From CAZZEX01 sp964653285 (GTDB lineage: Bacteria > Chloroflexota > Anaerolineae > B4-G1): a stretch of 64,000 nucleotides of DNA. A model generated the notes under the pieces. That model was not told where the DNA came from. It did not search any database and saw only the letters and a program-made list of their open reading frames with translations. Where the stretch lies: assembly GCA_964653285.1 (NCBI GenBank), contig CAZZEX010000012.1, forward strand, positions 1 through 64,000, in the 5' to 3' direction. The translations under genes were made by a program, and so were the position numbers. This document shows, piece by piece, positions 8,784 to 17,127 of this stretch (position 1 is its first letter; every line of letters begins with the position of its first letter).

Positions 8784-9896
8784 CTATGGGATGCAAAGCA
8801 CCTGCCCGGCGCGGATGTAGTTCAGATTGAGGATGTGGTTAGCCTCGGCGATGGCCCACATACTGACCCCATAGTGCAGCGAGATGCGGTACAGGTTCTC
8901 CCGTGGAGCGACGGTGTGATACCAGCGGCAGGCAGGAGGCGGTGTGCCGCCATCGAACTGGCGCGGGCAGATCCGGCCGGACGGCAATAGACGGGGCGCG
9001 TTGGGGATCGCCAGGATATGTCCGGCGTGGATGATGTTGGGATTGAGAATTCCGTTCTGGGCAGCAATGGCGTAGGGATCCACACCGTAAGCCCGCCCGA
9101 TGCAGAATAGCGTCTCCCCTGGCCGCACGGTGTGGTAGCCGAGGATGCCCCACGGTTGATATCCTGGAGGCGTCGGCGTGGGGCCGGACGTGGGCGTGAG
9201 AGTAGGCGTCGGTGTGGGACCGGGCGTGGGTGTGAGAGTAGACGTCGGCGTGGGGCCGGGCGTGGGCGTCAAAGTAGGCGTCGACGTGGGACTGGGTGTG
9301 GGCGTGAGAGTAGGCGTCGGCGTGGGGGTGGGGGTTGGGGTCTCCGTCGGAGTCGGGGTCTCTCCACCGGTGACGGTGATACTCCCGCTCTGGGTGCCGG
9401 CGCTGATGGTGCCACCATTGCGGTCGGACAGGATGACGTTGACGAAGTTGACGATTGAAGTTCCGGCTGCTTTCCCCTGGAAGGTGACCGTGGCCAATAC
9501 ACCGCTGCCGCTGACTGGCTCTTTAGGCGACAACTGAGCGATGGTGAAGTCAATCTTCCCGGCAGCCTGATCAACAGTATTCTGCGCCGTGGCGTCTGGA
9601 CTGAGAAACACGCCAGGCTGGATTTGCACGCCATCCGTGCCTGGGTCGGCATCTACCACCTCCACCAGTGCCGGGTCAAAGGTCAGGTGCACCTCAGCGC
9701 CGTAGAGATTGGCCACTTCCTCAATACGGATGTTCACCGCCGTCGTGGCTCCCACGGCCACCTCACTGCTCGGTGGATCAATGACCACCGCTGTGCCCTG
9801 GGCCAGCCCGTAGCCCACAGGCGTGGAGAATAGTATAGCCAGCAGTAAAGCCAGGCCAACCCAGCAACGTGTCAACGTCGGAAACTGCTTTTTCAT
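8784..9896 (-). CDS. Secreted cohesin-domain protein with two LysM repeats
   Basis: A 370-residue protein. The start at 9896 follows AAGGAGAGG by four bases and begins a signal peptide ([20 protein letters not shown]). Residues about 30-170 form a cohesin-like domain ([46 protein letters not shown]). A Thr/Pro/Gly linker encoded by repeated gtgggcgtgagagtaggcgtc-like units follows, then two LysM motifs, [19 protein letters not shown]… and [20 protein letters not shown]…. LysM binds peptidoglycan or related glycans, so this is probably a wall-attached scaffold holding a cohesin outward. It is 30 bp downstream of another cohesin gene. Confidence 0.85.
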   Translation of the reverse strand: MKKQFPTLTRCWVGLALLLAILFSTPVGYGLAQGTAVVIDPPSSEVAVGATTAVNIRIEEVANLYGAEVHLTFDPALVEVVDADPGTDGVQIQPGVFLSPDATAQNTVDQAAGKIDFTIAQLSPKEPVSGSGVLATVTFQGKAAGTSIVNFVNVILSDRNGGTISAGTQSGSITVTGGETPTPTETPTPTPTPTPTLTPTPSPTSTPTLTPTPGPTPTSTLTPTPGPTPTPTLTPTSGPTPTPPGYQPWGILGYHTVRPGETLFCIGRAYGVDPYAIAAQNGILNPNIIHAGHILAIPNAPRLLPSGRICPRQFDGGTPPPACRWYHTVAPRENLYRISLHYGVSMWAIAEANHILNLNYIRAGQVLCIP

Positions 9897-9925
9897 CGTT
9901 CCTCTCCTTTCTGACAATGCACCAC

Positions 9926-10555
9926 CTAGCGCACCTTGACAGCGTTCCACACAACCACAATGGAGCCGGCTGCGACGGCAGCCGCAACCAGCCCGATCAA
10001 CACCCAAACCGCCGGAGACGAACCAGGGCGACTGACAACAACCGCGCTGGAACCGGTTTCGACCGCGATGGGCTGCCCCCGCATATCGGCCAGGAGGGCA
10101 CTGCGGACCTTGATCAGGGTTTCCCCCTCGGCCAGGGCCCGGAAGGTGACGCGAGCCAACACGCCACTACCAGTGACCGCCTTATCCGACGGCATGCAGG
10201 CGATGGCGTAATCCACCGCGCCGCTGGCCGGGTCAGTGGTATTCTGCGCGACGAAGTCAGGGCTCAGAAAGTCCCCGTGGGCAATCTGCGTCCCCTCCGT
10301 TGATGGATCAACATCCACCACCTCCAGCAGCGCCGGGTCGAAGGTCAGGTGCGCCTCGGCTCCTGCCAACTGGATGACATTCCCCACGCGGATGTCCAGC
10401 GTCCCCACATCGCCAGGAGCCAGGTACAGCGTCGCAGGGTCGAGCCATATCTTCGTCCCCTGGGCAGCCGCAGAGCCCACGACCCAGACGACGAGTCCCC
10501 AGCAGCCGAGCAGTATCAGCACCAAGTGGCGCAGTCTCAGGGACAGTTGCTGCAT
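9926..10555 (-). CDS. Membrane-anchored single-cohesin protein
   Basis: A 209-residue protein: signal peptide ([21 protein letters not shown]), one cohesin-like domain at about residues 33-165 with the same landmarks as its neighbour ([34 protein letters not shown]), and a C-terminal helix ([21 protein letters not shown]) with a short basic tail. It would display one cohesin at the membrane surface. It overlaps the end of the small dockerin-like gene and is followed by the cohesin-LysM gene. Confidence 0.83.
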   Translation of the reverse strand: MQQLSLRLRHLVLILLGCWGLVVWVVGSAAAQGTKIWLDPATLYLAPGDVGTLDIRVGNVIQLAGAEAHLTFDPALLEVVDVDPSTEGTQIAHGDFLSPDFVAQNTTDPASGAVDYAIACMPSDKAVTGSGVLARVTFRALAEGETLIKVRSALLADMRGQPIAVETGSSAVVVSRPGSSPAVWVLIGLVAAAVAAGSIVVVWNAVKVR

Positions 10556-10716
10556 AGACCGAGGTTTCCAGCAGCCTGGGTCAGGTCAAGGATGTTGACC
10601 TGACAATCACCGTTGACGTCGCACGGCGGCGCGGCGTTGGGAGGCGCAGAATCCAGTCCCACCCAGTCATAGTCCAGGTGTGTCTCGACGCGGTACAGAT
10701 TCTCTGCAACGGTCAT
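10537..10716 (-). CDS. Small dockerin-like fragment
   Basis: A 59-residue product if translation begins at the ATG at 10716; an upstream in-frame start at 10809 would give 90 residues. It contains one dockerin type I calcium-loop repeat (CDVNGDCQVNILDLTQAAGNLG), whereas a full dockerin has two. There is no signal peptide from this start. It overlaps the next gene by 19 nt. It is either a decayed tail of a larger dockerin protein or a very small expressed one; I favour decay. Confidence 0.5.
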   Translation of the reverse strand: MTVAENLYRVETHLDYDWVGLDSAPPNAAPPCDVNGDCQVNILDLTQAAGNLGLCSNCP

Positions 10717-10898
10717 TGTTGCGGTTCCCTTGCTAGCAATCACTTCTATTGTAGCCTGGCAGCGACCGGTTGTCAAGTCGTGCATGGGTGCGCGGGGTTT
10801 CCGAAGCAAATCAACATTCGGTGCTCAACAAGCCGGTAGCGGTGGTTGCGGGTGGTCAACCACCGCCACCGGCACGCGCCGCCCCGGAAAAGATGCTG

Positions 10899-11951
10899 CT
10901 ACGGGACCCAGGCTGTCGGGCCACAGCGCGAGAAATTACCAGCGGCGATGGTCAGATCGAGGATGTTGACCGTGCCGTCGTCATTGATGTCCTGCGGATC
11001 GCTGGCATCCAATCCCGTCAGGCCAAAATCGCCGATGATGGACACAATGTCGAGGATGTTAATGCAACTGTCAGCGTTGACGTCGCCCCCTACCAGTTTC
11101 GTCGAGCCGATGTCCACGGTAGTCCCCGCGACACAGACCGAGCTCTTGCTCGCGTGGAGATAGCCGGGGTAACCGGCACTGACGGTGTAGGTGCCGTCCA
11201 GCGGCACCTCCAGGGCGAAACTGCCGTCGCTGGCTGTCGTGGTCGTGGTTATCACCCCACCACCCACCGCGAGGGCGACGATCTCCGTGTCAGCATGATC
11301 GGTGCGCGCCCCCTGCCGCTCTACGATTCCCTCGATCGCGCCAGGAACCGTCACGGTGATGTCAGGCACGGAGGTATCGTTGATGGGAATGATCTCACCA
11401 TCCGGGTCGGAGAGAACAGACCCGGGCAGGGTGTTGATCTGTAAAATACCGAGGTCCGGCGAACCGACCTCCTGAGCGACCCAGGTAATGGTCGCCACTG
11501 GCCCTGTCCTGTTGGTCACCGGATCGCCGAAGTGGCTGACAGAGATATGGATGCACGCCCGCGTGTCGCACTCTGTGGGGTGGGCAATGGTGGGCGTGTC
11601 ATAGAAGACCTCGTTGGCTACTGGAAACAGGGTGCCATCGAAAAAGCCGTTTTTGATCTCGACCTGGGTGCCATTGCTCGCATCACCGTCAAAGTCGTGC
11701 ACGGTAACGACGGTCGGGTCAAAGCTCACCCAGATTTCGGCGCCCATCACTCCGACCCCGAGGGTGCCATTGGTGATTGAGACCTGGAGGTCGGTGGTGA
11801 AGTTTTTGCCGACGAGGGGGGCTCCCGACACAACATCTGTCACGCTGACAGAGGTTTCAGTGCCAGGAGATTGGGCCCCCGCGGAAGCGGGTACCAGGGC
11901 CGCGAGGGTGGCCACTATGACCAGGCTCAGGCTGAAAACTCGCACTCTCAT
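10899..11951 (-). CDS. Secreted cohesin-dockerin protein
   Basis: A 350-residue protein with a signal peptide (MRVRVFSLSLVIVATLAALVPASAGA), an N-terminal cohesin-like domain to about residue 205, a carboxypeptidase-regulatory-like beta-sandwich (IEGIVERQG… DGSFALEVPLDGTYTVSA) to about 280, and a complete C-terminal dockerin with two calcium-loop repeats (GDVNADSCINILDIVSIIG and DINDDGTVNILDLTIAAG). A protein carrying both a cohesin and a dockerin can chain to others. AAGGAG lies nine bases before the ATG. It is the first gene after the divergent promoter region and is probably co-transcribed with the cohesin genes downstream. Confidence 0.88.
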   Translation of the reverse strand: MRVRVFSLSLVIVATLAALVPASAGAQSPGTETSVSVTDVVSGAPLVGKNFTTDLQVSITNGTLGVGVMGAEIWVSFDPTVVTVHDFDGDASNGTQVEIKNGFFDGTLFPVANEVFYDTPTIAHPTECDTRACIHISVSHFGDPVTNRTGPVATITWVAQEVGSPDLGILQINTLPGSVLSDPDGEIIPINDTSVPDITVTVPGAIEGIVERQGARTDHADTEIVALAVGGGVITTTTTASDGSFALEVPLDGTYTVSAGYPGYLHASKSSVCVAGTTVDIGSTKLVGGDVNADSCINILDIVSIIGDFGLTGLDASDPQDINDDGTVNILDLTIAAGNFSRCGPTAWVP

Positions 11952-12018
11952 TGCTTATTTCTCCTTTCAAGAACGGTATTCTACTGGCGGATCACCCAAT
12001 GTGGAGCGCCGTATTTTC

Positions 12019-12062
12019 ATTATAACATGCATTCCTGGCCAGTGCGTTACAGAAGCGTTACA
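12019..12062 (-). promoter_or_regulatory. Cohesin-cluster promoter with two phased repeats
   Basis: On the minus strand, TGTAAC (12062-12057) and TGTAAC (12051-12046) are repeated 11 bp apart, and TATAAT follows at 12024-12019, beginning 27 bp after the start of the nearer repeat. No good -35 box is visible, which fits activator dependence. The same arrangement precedes the archaellum units. Confidence 0.65.
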
Positions 12063-12107
12063 ATTTGCGCCCAACGCCCGCCAGCACTGTCAGTTGTCAG
12101 CGGGAAG

Positions 12108-12136
12108 TTGACAACCCTTTGCCCACGTGCTATACT
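12108..12136 (+). promoter_or_regulatory. Strong promoter of the receiver-CpaE gene
   Basis: A perfect TTGACA (12108-12113), a 17-bp spacer and TATACT (12131-12136). The transcript would start near 12143 with a leader of about 70 nt. Confidence 0.75.
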
Positions 12137-12215
12137 TTTCACTGTGGGCTATTAGCCTGGCCTGGCAGAGATTGGCTTAATTATAACCTGCGTCCCATCT
12201 TAGGGAGTAACTACT

Positions 12216-13328
12216 GTGGCCAAGCAAAAGATTCTGGTGGTGGACGACGATCAGGGAGGGTTGCGTTTAGTGAAACTGAGCTTACGTCGGGCAGGGTATC
12301 AGGTCGTTACAGCGGTAACGGGCGAGGAAGGCGTGCAGAGAGTTCGCACGGAGAAGCCTGACCTGGTGCTGATGGATGTGATGATGCCGGGTATGGGCGG
12401 TTTTGAGGCCACTAAGCACATTCGTCGGCTGCCTGAGGGCCGTCGCATGCCCATCATCTTCCTCTCCGCCCTGGACCGAACGGAGGCGAAGGTAAAAGGC
12501 CTGCGTATAGGGGGGAACGACTACATCGCCAAGCCAGTGAAGATGGGCGAGTTGCTGGCTCGTGTCGAGGCCCACCTGCGGCTGGAAGCCCCCGCCCCGG
12601 GCCAGTTGATCACTATGTTCGGCAGCAAAGCCGGCGTGGGTACCACCACGCTGATGGTCAACCTGGCTCTGGCCCTGGGCAATGTTTCGCGGAAGAGCGT
12701 TCTGCTGGTGGACTGGCAGCGCCCACTCGGGGATGTCGCGCTCTTTCTGGGCCTGCCCAAGAAGCGCGTATTGGAATCCCTTCTTCCCCACGCCAATGAC
12801 CTGGACGAACAGGGGTTTAACACCGCGCTGAAGGAGTACCTGCCAGGCGTGTGGATTCTTCCTGGGGCAACAGACCCGGCCTCTGCCGATCAAATGAACC
12901 GGGAGGCCTTAAGCAAAGTATTGGAAATGGCCCTGATCAAGGCGGATTACGTCCTCGTGGACGGCGGTTCCTTCTTCTCCTGGGAAGCCCCGCCTCTGGT
13001 CGCCAAGGGGAAAGGGATCAACCTGAGTGTGTTGATGCCCGAACTCACGTCCATCGAGCGAGCCGCTGATGCCGTGGGGGCCGCCAACGTAACGAATGAT
13101 AATTTCTGGCTCCTCTTGAACCGACACGGCATGCCTGGGGGCATCCCGCGTAAGCAGATTGAGTCGCGCTTAAGGATCACTCTCAAGGGATGCGTCCCGG
13201 ACGCGGGCGCTCAGGTAACCCGCGCCTTGAACGAAGGACGTCCCTTGTACATAGCCGATCCGGGTTCGGGCTTCTCCCGCGCCATAGATGATATTGCCAC
13301 GCGCATACACGAAGCCCTGGCTCCGTGA
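12216..13328 (+). CDS. Receiver domain fused to a CpaE/MinD-like ATPase
   Basis: A 370-residue protein starting at GTG with TAGGGAG upstream. Residues 1-120 are a complete receiver domain (acidic D10-D12, phosphoacceptor D54 in VLMDVMMPGM, lysine K106 in IAKP). Residues about 130-370 are a ParA/MinD-family ATPase with a deviant P-loop, SKAGVGTTT, in which the usual lysine before TT is replaced by threonine. Receiver-ATPase proteins of this type (CpaE/TadZ) position Tad pili at the pole. Here it neighbours an archaellum-type locus, so it may place that machine; this role is inferred. Nucleotide hydrolysis may be impaired by the altered P-loop. Confidence 0.85.
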   Translation: MAKQKILVVDDDQGGLRLVKLSLRRAGYQVVTAVTGEEGVQRVRTEKPDLVLMDVMMPGMGGFEATKHIRRLPEGRRMPIIFLSALDRTEAKVKGLRIGGNDYIAKPVKMGELLARVEAHLRLEAPAPGQLITMFGSKAGVGTTTLMVNLALALGNVSRKSVLLVDWQRPLGDVALFLGLPKKRVLESLLPHANDLDEQGFNTALKEYLPGVWILPGATDPASADQMNREALSKVLEMALIKADYVLVDGGSFFSWEAPPLVAKGKGINLSVLMPELTSIERAADAVGAANVTNDNFWLLLNRHGMPGGIPRKQIESRLRITLKGCVPDAGAQVTRALNEGRPLYIADPGSGFSRAIDDIATRIHEALAP

Positions 13329-13354
13329 GCATATCTGGACATTGGCAATTTTGC

Positions 13355-13414
13355 TCGTAGTAACGACTTTAGTCGTTCAAAGTGAGGCTAGAGCGACTGA
13401 AGTCGCCACTACGA
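13355..13414. repeat. Palindromic intergenic repeat
   Basis: tcgtagtaacgactttagtc at 13355 onward pairs with gactgaagtcgccactacga ending at 13414, as imperfect inverted arms of about 22 bp around a short centre. The GACTTCAGTC core is a widespread type of short palindromic element. The remaining spacer to 13563 shows no gene. Confidence 0.65.
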
Positions 13415-13563
13415 CCCCCATATCTTGCGGGTTCATCCGTTGCCACACCGTAAATGTGGGGGACTTCAAAATTTGCCAGACTCCAGCAGTGTAATAGCCG
13501 GGTGGAAAGTGACGGTGTAGCCAACCAGCAACCCTGATTGCGGACAGGGAGGCCAGAGGCGAT

Positions 13564-14391
13564 ATGACAGAAGTACCCGCCCTCCCACAGCCTGATCCAA
13601 GGGCCAGATTGCTCGTCGTGGACGACGAAGCCAATCTGCGTGCTGGGCTGCGGAATCTCCTCAGCCTGATGGGGTATCACGTCGAAGAAGCCGCTTCCGG
13701 TCACAGGGCGCTGAAGTTGCTGGAGAGCGCGCCCTACGACCTGATGGTGCTGGACATACGCATGCCGGGGATGGATGGGACCGAGGTGATGCATCGCGCT
13801 CGACAGATGCACCCCGACCTGTCTATCATCGTGCTGACAGCCCATGCCTCACTGGAGAGCGCCATCGCTGCCGTAAAATCAGGTGCGGCGGACTACATGC
13901 TCAAGCCATTCAACGTAGAGGACCTCGCCGCCGCCATCTCCCAGACCCTGCAAAAGCGCGCTGAGCAGTTGCGCCGCCAGCAGTTGCTGAATCTGATAGG
14001 CCATGCACTGGACACGCTGGACCAGGCGGAAAGGCCAGCAGCACCTCCACCCTCCCCCCCGACGCCCCCAGAGCGTTTCCTGCACACTGGTCCTCTAACG
14101 CTGGATCGCCAAAAGCGGCTGGCCGTGATGCAGGGTGATCCGCCTCGCACGGTTGAACTGACGGAGGGCGAAACGGCCATCCTGGCTGTTCTGATGGAGC
14201 ACCCCAATCAGGTACTCTCCTGCAGCCAGTTGGTTCATGCTGCGATGGGCTACGACCTGGACGAACAAGAAACCCAAAATCAAGTACGTCTCTATGTTTT
14301 CCGTCTGCGCCGCAAGATCGAAACCGACCCCGGCAAACCCCATCTGATTCGCACGGTGCGCGGACGTGGTTACTTCTTAACCCCCGCTTGA
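13564..14391 (+). CDS. OmpR/PhoB-family response regulator
   Basis: A 275-residue regulator: receiver domain at residues 14-130 (acidic D20-D21, phosphoacceptor D64 in LMVLDIRMPGM, K114 in YMLKPF), a Pro-rich linker at about 158-172, and a winged-helix DNA-binding domain at about 180-275 ending in RLYVFRLRRKIETDPGKPHLIRTVRGRGYFL, the family signature. No histidine kinase is encoded nearby. Family members bind direct repeats spaced 10-11 bp, and such repeats begin 44 bp downstream of this gene and recur at three other promoters in the window, making it the leading candidate for their regulator. Confidence 0.93.
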   Translation: MTEVPALPQPDPRARLLVVDDEANLRAGLRNLLSLMGYHVEEAASGHRALKLLESAPYDLMVLDIRMPGMDGTEVMHRARQMHPDLSIIVLTAHASLESAIAAVKSGAADYMLKPFNVEDLAAAISQTLQKRAEQLRRQQLLNLIGHALDTLDQAERPAAPPPSPPTPPERFLHTGPLTLDRQKRLAVMQGDPPRTVELTEGETAILAVLMEHPNQVLSCSQLVHAAMGYDLDEQETQNQVRLYVFRLRRKIETDPGKPHLIRTVRGRGYFLTPA

Positions 14392-14434
14392 CGATAGCCT
14401 CCATTCCTTCTATATCCTATACCTCTCATCTCCC

Positions 14435-14499
14435 TGAAAACTTTTGAAATGCTGTTGAAACTGAACTGAAAGCGCACAGGCGCGCTTTTATGCTATACT
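14435..14499 (+). promoter_or_regulatory. Archaellin promoter with four phased TGAAA repeats
   Basis: TGAAA occurs at 14435, 14445, 14456 and 14467, spaced 10, 11 and 11 bp. A -10 box TATACT lies at 14494-14499, 27 bp after the start of the last repeat. Between them AAAGCGC/GCGCTTT (14469-14488) forms a 7-bp hairpin followed by TTA, which could end the upstream regulator transcript. The leader to 14689 is about 180 nt and purine-rich. Confidence 0.65.
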
Positions 14500-14688
14500 C
14501 GCCTATGAAAGTGTGACATGCTTCGTGAGTGTATCAATATTGCTCTGCATCAATGGTATATTCGGCAGATTCATCGGTGGGGGAAAGGAGATGAAAAACA
14601 GAGACAAGAAAGACAAGAAACAAAGGAAAGAAACAGTGTATGTTCACCTGTCAATCGAATCTATAGTCAAATCCAAAGGAGACAAGAA

Positions 14689-15261
14689 ATGACCAGCAAA
14701 CTGAATAGGTTACTAAGAGATGAAAGTGGTATCACCGCTTTGGAGACGGCGATCATCTTGATTGCCTTCGTCGTGGTCGCAGCCGTCTTCGCCTTCACCA
14801 TTCTCTCGGCCGGCACGTTCACGACCGAGCGAAGCAAGGAGGCGGTGTACGCCGGCCTTGAGGAGGTCAGGGGATCGCTGGAACTCAGGGGAAGCATCAT
14901 CGCTAACGGCATTACCAGCACGAACTCCATCACCAACGTGGTCTTCACCGTCGCCAACGTTGCTGGTGGCCAGGCCGTCGACATGTCTACCACGAGTAGG
15001 GTGGTGGTCGTCGAGTACCGCGACAGCAGCCAGCGCAAGGAGATCACCGACTGGTCAGTGAGTTGGCTGGGGTATAACGATGCAGACACCCTTCTCGAAG
15101 AGAGGGAACTGGCGGAGATCACCGTCCCCTTGAACAGCCTCAGCCCCACCCTGGGAGCCAACACGATTTTCGTCGTCGAGGTGAAACCTCCGCGGGGTGC
15201 CGTCCTCAATCTCCAGAGGACTACGCCAGCCGTTATTGACCTAGTGATGGATCTCAACTAG
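14689..15261 (+). CDS. Archaellin (class III type IV pilin-like) 1
   Basis: A 190-residue filament subunit. The start at 14689 follows AAAGGAG by seven bases. The short basic leader ([14 protein letters not shown]) precedes a likely cleavage after G14, so the mature protein begins [20 protein letters not shown] with glutamate at position 5. The long hydrophobic N-terminus followed by [20 protein letters not shown] and GSII closely matches archaeal flagellins (archaellins), not bacterial flagellin. The C-terminal part is a beta-rich outer domain with [10 protein letters not shown] and [11 protein letters not shown]. It is the first of a tandem pair and probably a major filament subunit. Confidence 0.88.
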   Translation: MTSKLNRLLRDESGITALETAIILIAFVVVAAVFAFTILSAGTFTTERSKEAVYAGLEEVRGSLELRGSIIANGITSTNSITNVVFTVANVAGGQAVDMSTTSRVVVVEYRDSSQRKEITDWSVSWLGYNDADTLLEERELAEITVPLNSLSPTLGANTIFVVEVKPPRGAVLNLQRTTPAVIDLVMDLN

Positions 15262-15276
15262 AATGGGGGTAAGAAA

Positions 15277-15864
15277 ATGAATAAGAAAATAAAGATGAAC
15301 AGACTGCTAAGGGATGAAAGTGGTATCACCGCGCTGGAGACAGCGATTATCTTGATTGCCTTCGTCGTGGTCGCAGCCGTCTTCGCCTTCACCATTCTCT
15401 CGGCCGGCACGTTCACGACCGAGCGGAGCAAGGAGGCGGTGTACTCCGGCCTGGAGGAGGTCAGGGGATCGCTGGAACTCAAGGGAAGCGTCATTGCCAG
15501 GGGAGGATACATCAGCCCCACTGACGTTATCTCAGACGTGATCTTCACCGTCGCCAACGTTGCTGGCGGTCAGGCCGTCGACATGTCTACCACGAGTAGG
15601 GTGGTGGTCATCGAGTACCGCGACAGCAGCCAGCGCAAAGAGATCACCAATTGGTCAGTGAATTGGCTGGGGTATAACGATGGGGATACCCTTCTTGAAG
15701 AGAGGGAACTGGTGGAGATAACTGTTCCCCTCACCAATACCCTTTCTCCTTACTTGGGAGCCAACACGATCTTTGTCGTCGAGGTGAAACCTCAGCGGGG
15801 TGCGGTCCTCAATCTCCAGAGGACTACGCCAGCCGTCATTGACCCAGTGATGGATCTCAACTAA
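15277..15864 (+). CDS. Archaellin 2, tandem paralogue
   Basis: A 195-residue paralogue of the preceding gene, 15 bp downstream, with near-identical signal, hydrophobic helix and much of the outer domain. The predicted cut is after G16 ([10 protein letters not shown]). Differences cluster at residues about 75-95 ([15 protein letters not shown] against [13 protein letters not shown]) and near the [10 protein letters not shown] loop, the surface-exposed parts. GGGGGT precedes the ATG. Archaea commonly have several archaellins with major and minor roles; which is which cannot be read from sequence. A strong hairpin follows the stop. Confidence 0.88.
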   Translation: MNKKIKMNRLLRDESGITALETAIILIAFVVVAAVFAFTILSAGTFTTERSKEAVYSGLEEVRGSLELKGSVIARGGYISPTDVISDVIFTVANVAGGQAVDMSTTSRVVVIEYRDSSQRKEITNWSVNWLGYNDGDTLLEERELVEITVPLTNTLSPYLGANTIFVVEVKPQRGAVLNLQRTTPAVIDPVMDLN

Positions 15865-15907
15865 GGAAGGCTGGCGGATCGCCTTCGAGTTCGCGGGTCT
15901 CGACTGA

Positions 15908-15950
15908 GTGGTTCGGCTGGGTCATAGGGCCCAGTCGAACCGCTTATCTT
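15908..15950 (+). terminator. Terminator or attenuator after the archaellins
   Basis: GTGGTTCGGCTGGG (15908-15921) pairs with CCCAGTCGAACCGC (15930-15943) over 14 positions with wobble pairs, followed by ttatctt. It would let the archaellins be made in excess of the downstream membrane protein. Confidence 0.75.
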
Positions 15951-15990
15951 AAGCAGAGACCACCACCATAGCCAAAACGAGGAGGTTCTC

Positions 15991-16557
15991 GTGGAACTGG
16001 AACACAGAGTGGAGGAACTCGAACGTGAATTGGAAATCCTGAAGGAAACGATGCGAGAAACGCTGCTGGCTATTCAGAAGAGCCTGCCGGAGAAACCAGC
16101 CAGCCCTTCGCGATGGCAGAAGAAGGCCTGGATGTTGGCGCTGCTCAACACCCTCTTGGCCATCACCTTGTTCACCAACATCCGCTTCTATACATCGGAC
16201 ACCCCCCCCTTCGGGATCGGTTCCCTTCTGAGCCCCTGGCTACAGGCGTTTTGGGTGGCCTTGGCGTTCCTGTGGCTGCTCCTCCAGATGTACCCCCTGG
16301 CGCTGCTCCTGGATCAGGAAGACGGGCGGGCGCGCAAGGTGACCTGGCGTAATTCGGTCGCGCTCTTCAGGTCCAACCCGGGGTTGACCCTCGCGCTGAC
16401 GTCGTTGGTATTGATCTTGGCCACCATCAGCGCGCTGTTCCCATCGCTGTGGTTCGTGGTTATGGTGGCGCTGTTCGCCGGCGTGTGCGCCAACGCGGCG
16501 GGGCAACTGGTGCAGTCGTGTCGGCAGCGGGCACAGATAAGAGGGAAAGGAAAGTAG
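15991..16557 (+). CDS. Membrane protein with an N-terminal coiled coil, archaellum-linked
   Basis: A 188-residue protein starting at GTG with AGGAGG six bases upstream. Residues 1-35 (ELEHRVEELERELEILKETM…TLLAIQKSL) form a heptad-like coiled coil; four hydrophobic segments follow at about 46-64, 75-107, 128-147 and 150-170, and the tail is basic (QRAQIRGKGK). I do not recognise a family. The coiled-coil start resembles the small protein at 16790 (V..LE.E..ILK…TLL.IQ..L), suggesting the two interact or share a partner. Position suggests an archaellum accessory role. Confidence 0.65.
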   Translation: MELEHRVEELERELEILKETMRETLLAIQKSLPEKPASPSRWQKKAWMLALLNTLLAITLFTNIRFYTSDTPPFGIGSLLSPWLQAFWVALAFLWLLLQMYPLALLLDQEDGRARKVTWRNSVALFRSNPGLTLALTSLVLILATISALFPSLWFVVMVALFAGVCANAAGQLVQSCRQRAQIRGKGK

Positions 16558-16604
16558 AGAGGGGAAGGGAGGGAATGCACTCGAGGGCCTGTGATACCAG
16601 AGAG

Positions 16605-16660
16605 TGAAACTCTACTGTAACGAAATCGTAACCGAGGCCGGGTGAGGAGTGTAGTAAACT
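16605..16660 (+). promoter_or_regulatory. Promoter with three phased repeats, ArlG/F unit
   Basis: TGAAAC (16605), TGTAAC (16616) and CGTAAC (16627) are spaced exactly 11 bp. A -10-like TAAACT lies at 16655-16660, 28 bp after the start of the last repeat. No good -35 box is visible. Confidence 0.62.
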
Positions 16661-16708
16661 GTGTCATGGCAAGCATAAGGAGGGATCCTATCTTTTCAAT
16701 AAACCGGG

Positions 16709-16763
16709 GTAGGGGCAGGTCTTGTACCTGCCCAAGAGGGCGACCACGAGGGTTCGCCCCTAC
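16709..16763. repeat. Palindromic intergenic repeat (GTAGGGGC…GCCCCTAC)
   Basis: A 55-bp element bounded by GTAGGGGC (16709-16716) and GCCCCTAC (16756-16763), with an inner GGGCAGGT/ACCTGCCC pair. This element type is common between bacterial genes. It falls in the 5' leader of the ArlG/F transcript. Confidence 0.7.
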
Positions 16764-16789
16764 ATATTGAGATGATACGAGGGGTCGTT

Positions 16790-17050
16790 ATGACAGTGGA
16801 ACAGAAGGTCAAGATGCTCGAGTACGAAATGAAAATCCTGAAAAATGAAATACAGCGAACGCTCCTGGATATTCAGGAGCAACTTCTACTCCATTATTAC
16901 CCTTCTCTCAGAACAGATGAGTCCTCGCCTCCGGAGAGCATCCTGCGTTCTATCGAAACCATCCAAAAGAAAAAGGCGGAGCGAGAGGAAGAAGAAGAGC
17001 AATCGCGTTACCTATCTGAGGAGAAGACAGACCAGACCTCCATAGTGTAG
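16790..17050 (+). CDS. Small coiled-coil protein, archaellum-linked
   Basis: An 86-residue soluble protein. The ATG at 16790 is preferred over 16772 because GAGGGG lies just before it. Residues 1-35 (EQKVKMLEYEMKILKNEI…TLLDIQEQLL) form a coiled coil resembling the start of the protein at 15991. The C-terminal third is highly charged (IQKKKAEREEEEEQSRY). No known family is recognised. It begins the unit that encodes the ArlG/ArlF-like proteins. Confidence 0.6.
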   Translation: MTVEQKVKMLEYEMKILKNEIQRTLLDIQEQLLLHYYPSLRTDESSPPESILRSIETIQKKKAEREEEEEQSRYLSEEKTDQTSIV

Positions 17051-17127
17051 TTGTCGCAGCAAGTGAGCAATAGCGTGGGGAGAGGAGGCCCTCTCGCTCA
17101 TAGAGAAGACAAACGAGGAGGCCAGCC

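Noticed and set aside
9172..9350. Second repeat array, possible CRISPR or minisatellite
   Set aside because: It is in-frame coding sequence for the Thr/Pro/Gly linker of the cohesin-LysM protein.
14469..14490. Hairpin AAAGCGC/GCGCTTT as a stand-alone terminator feature
   Set aside because: It lies inside the archaellin promoter between the repeats and the -10 box and its T-run is only four bases, so it is noted there rather than called separately.
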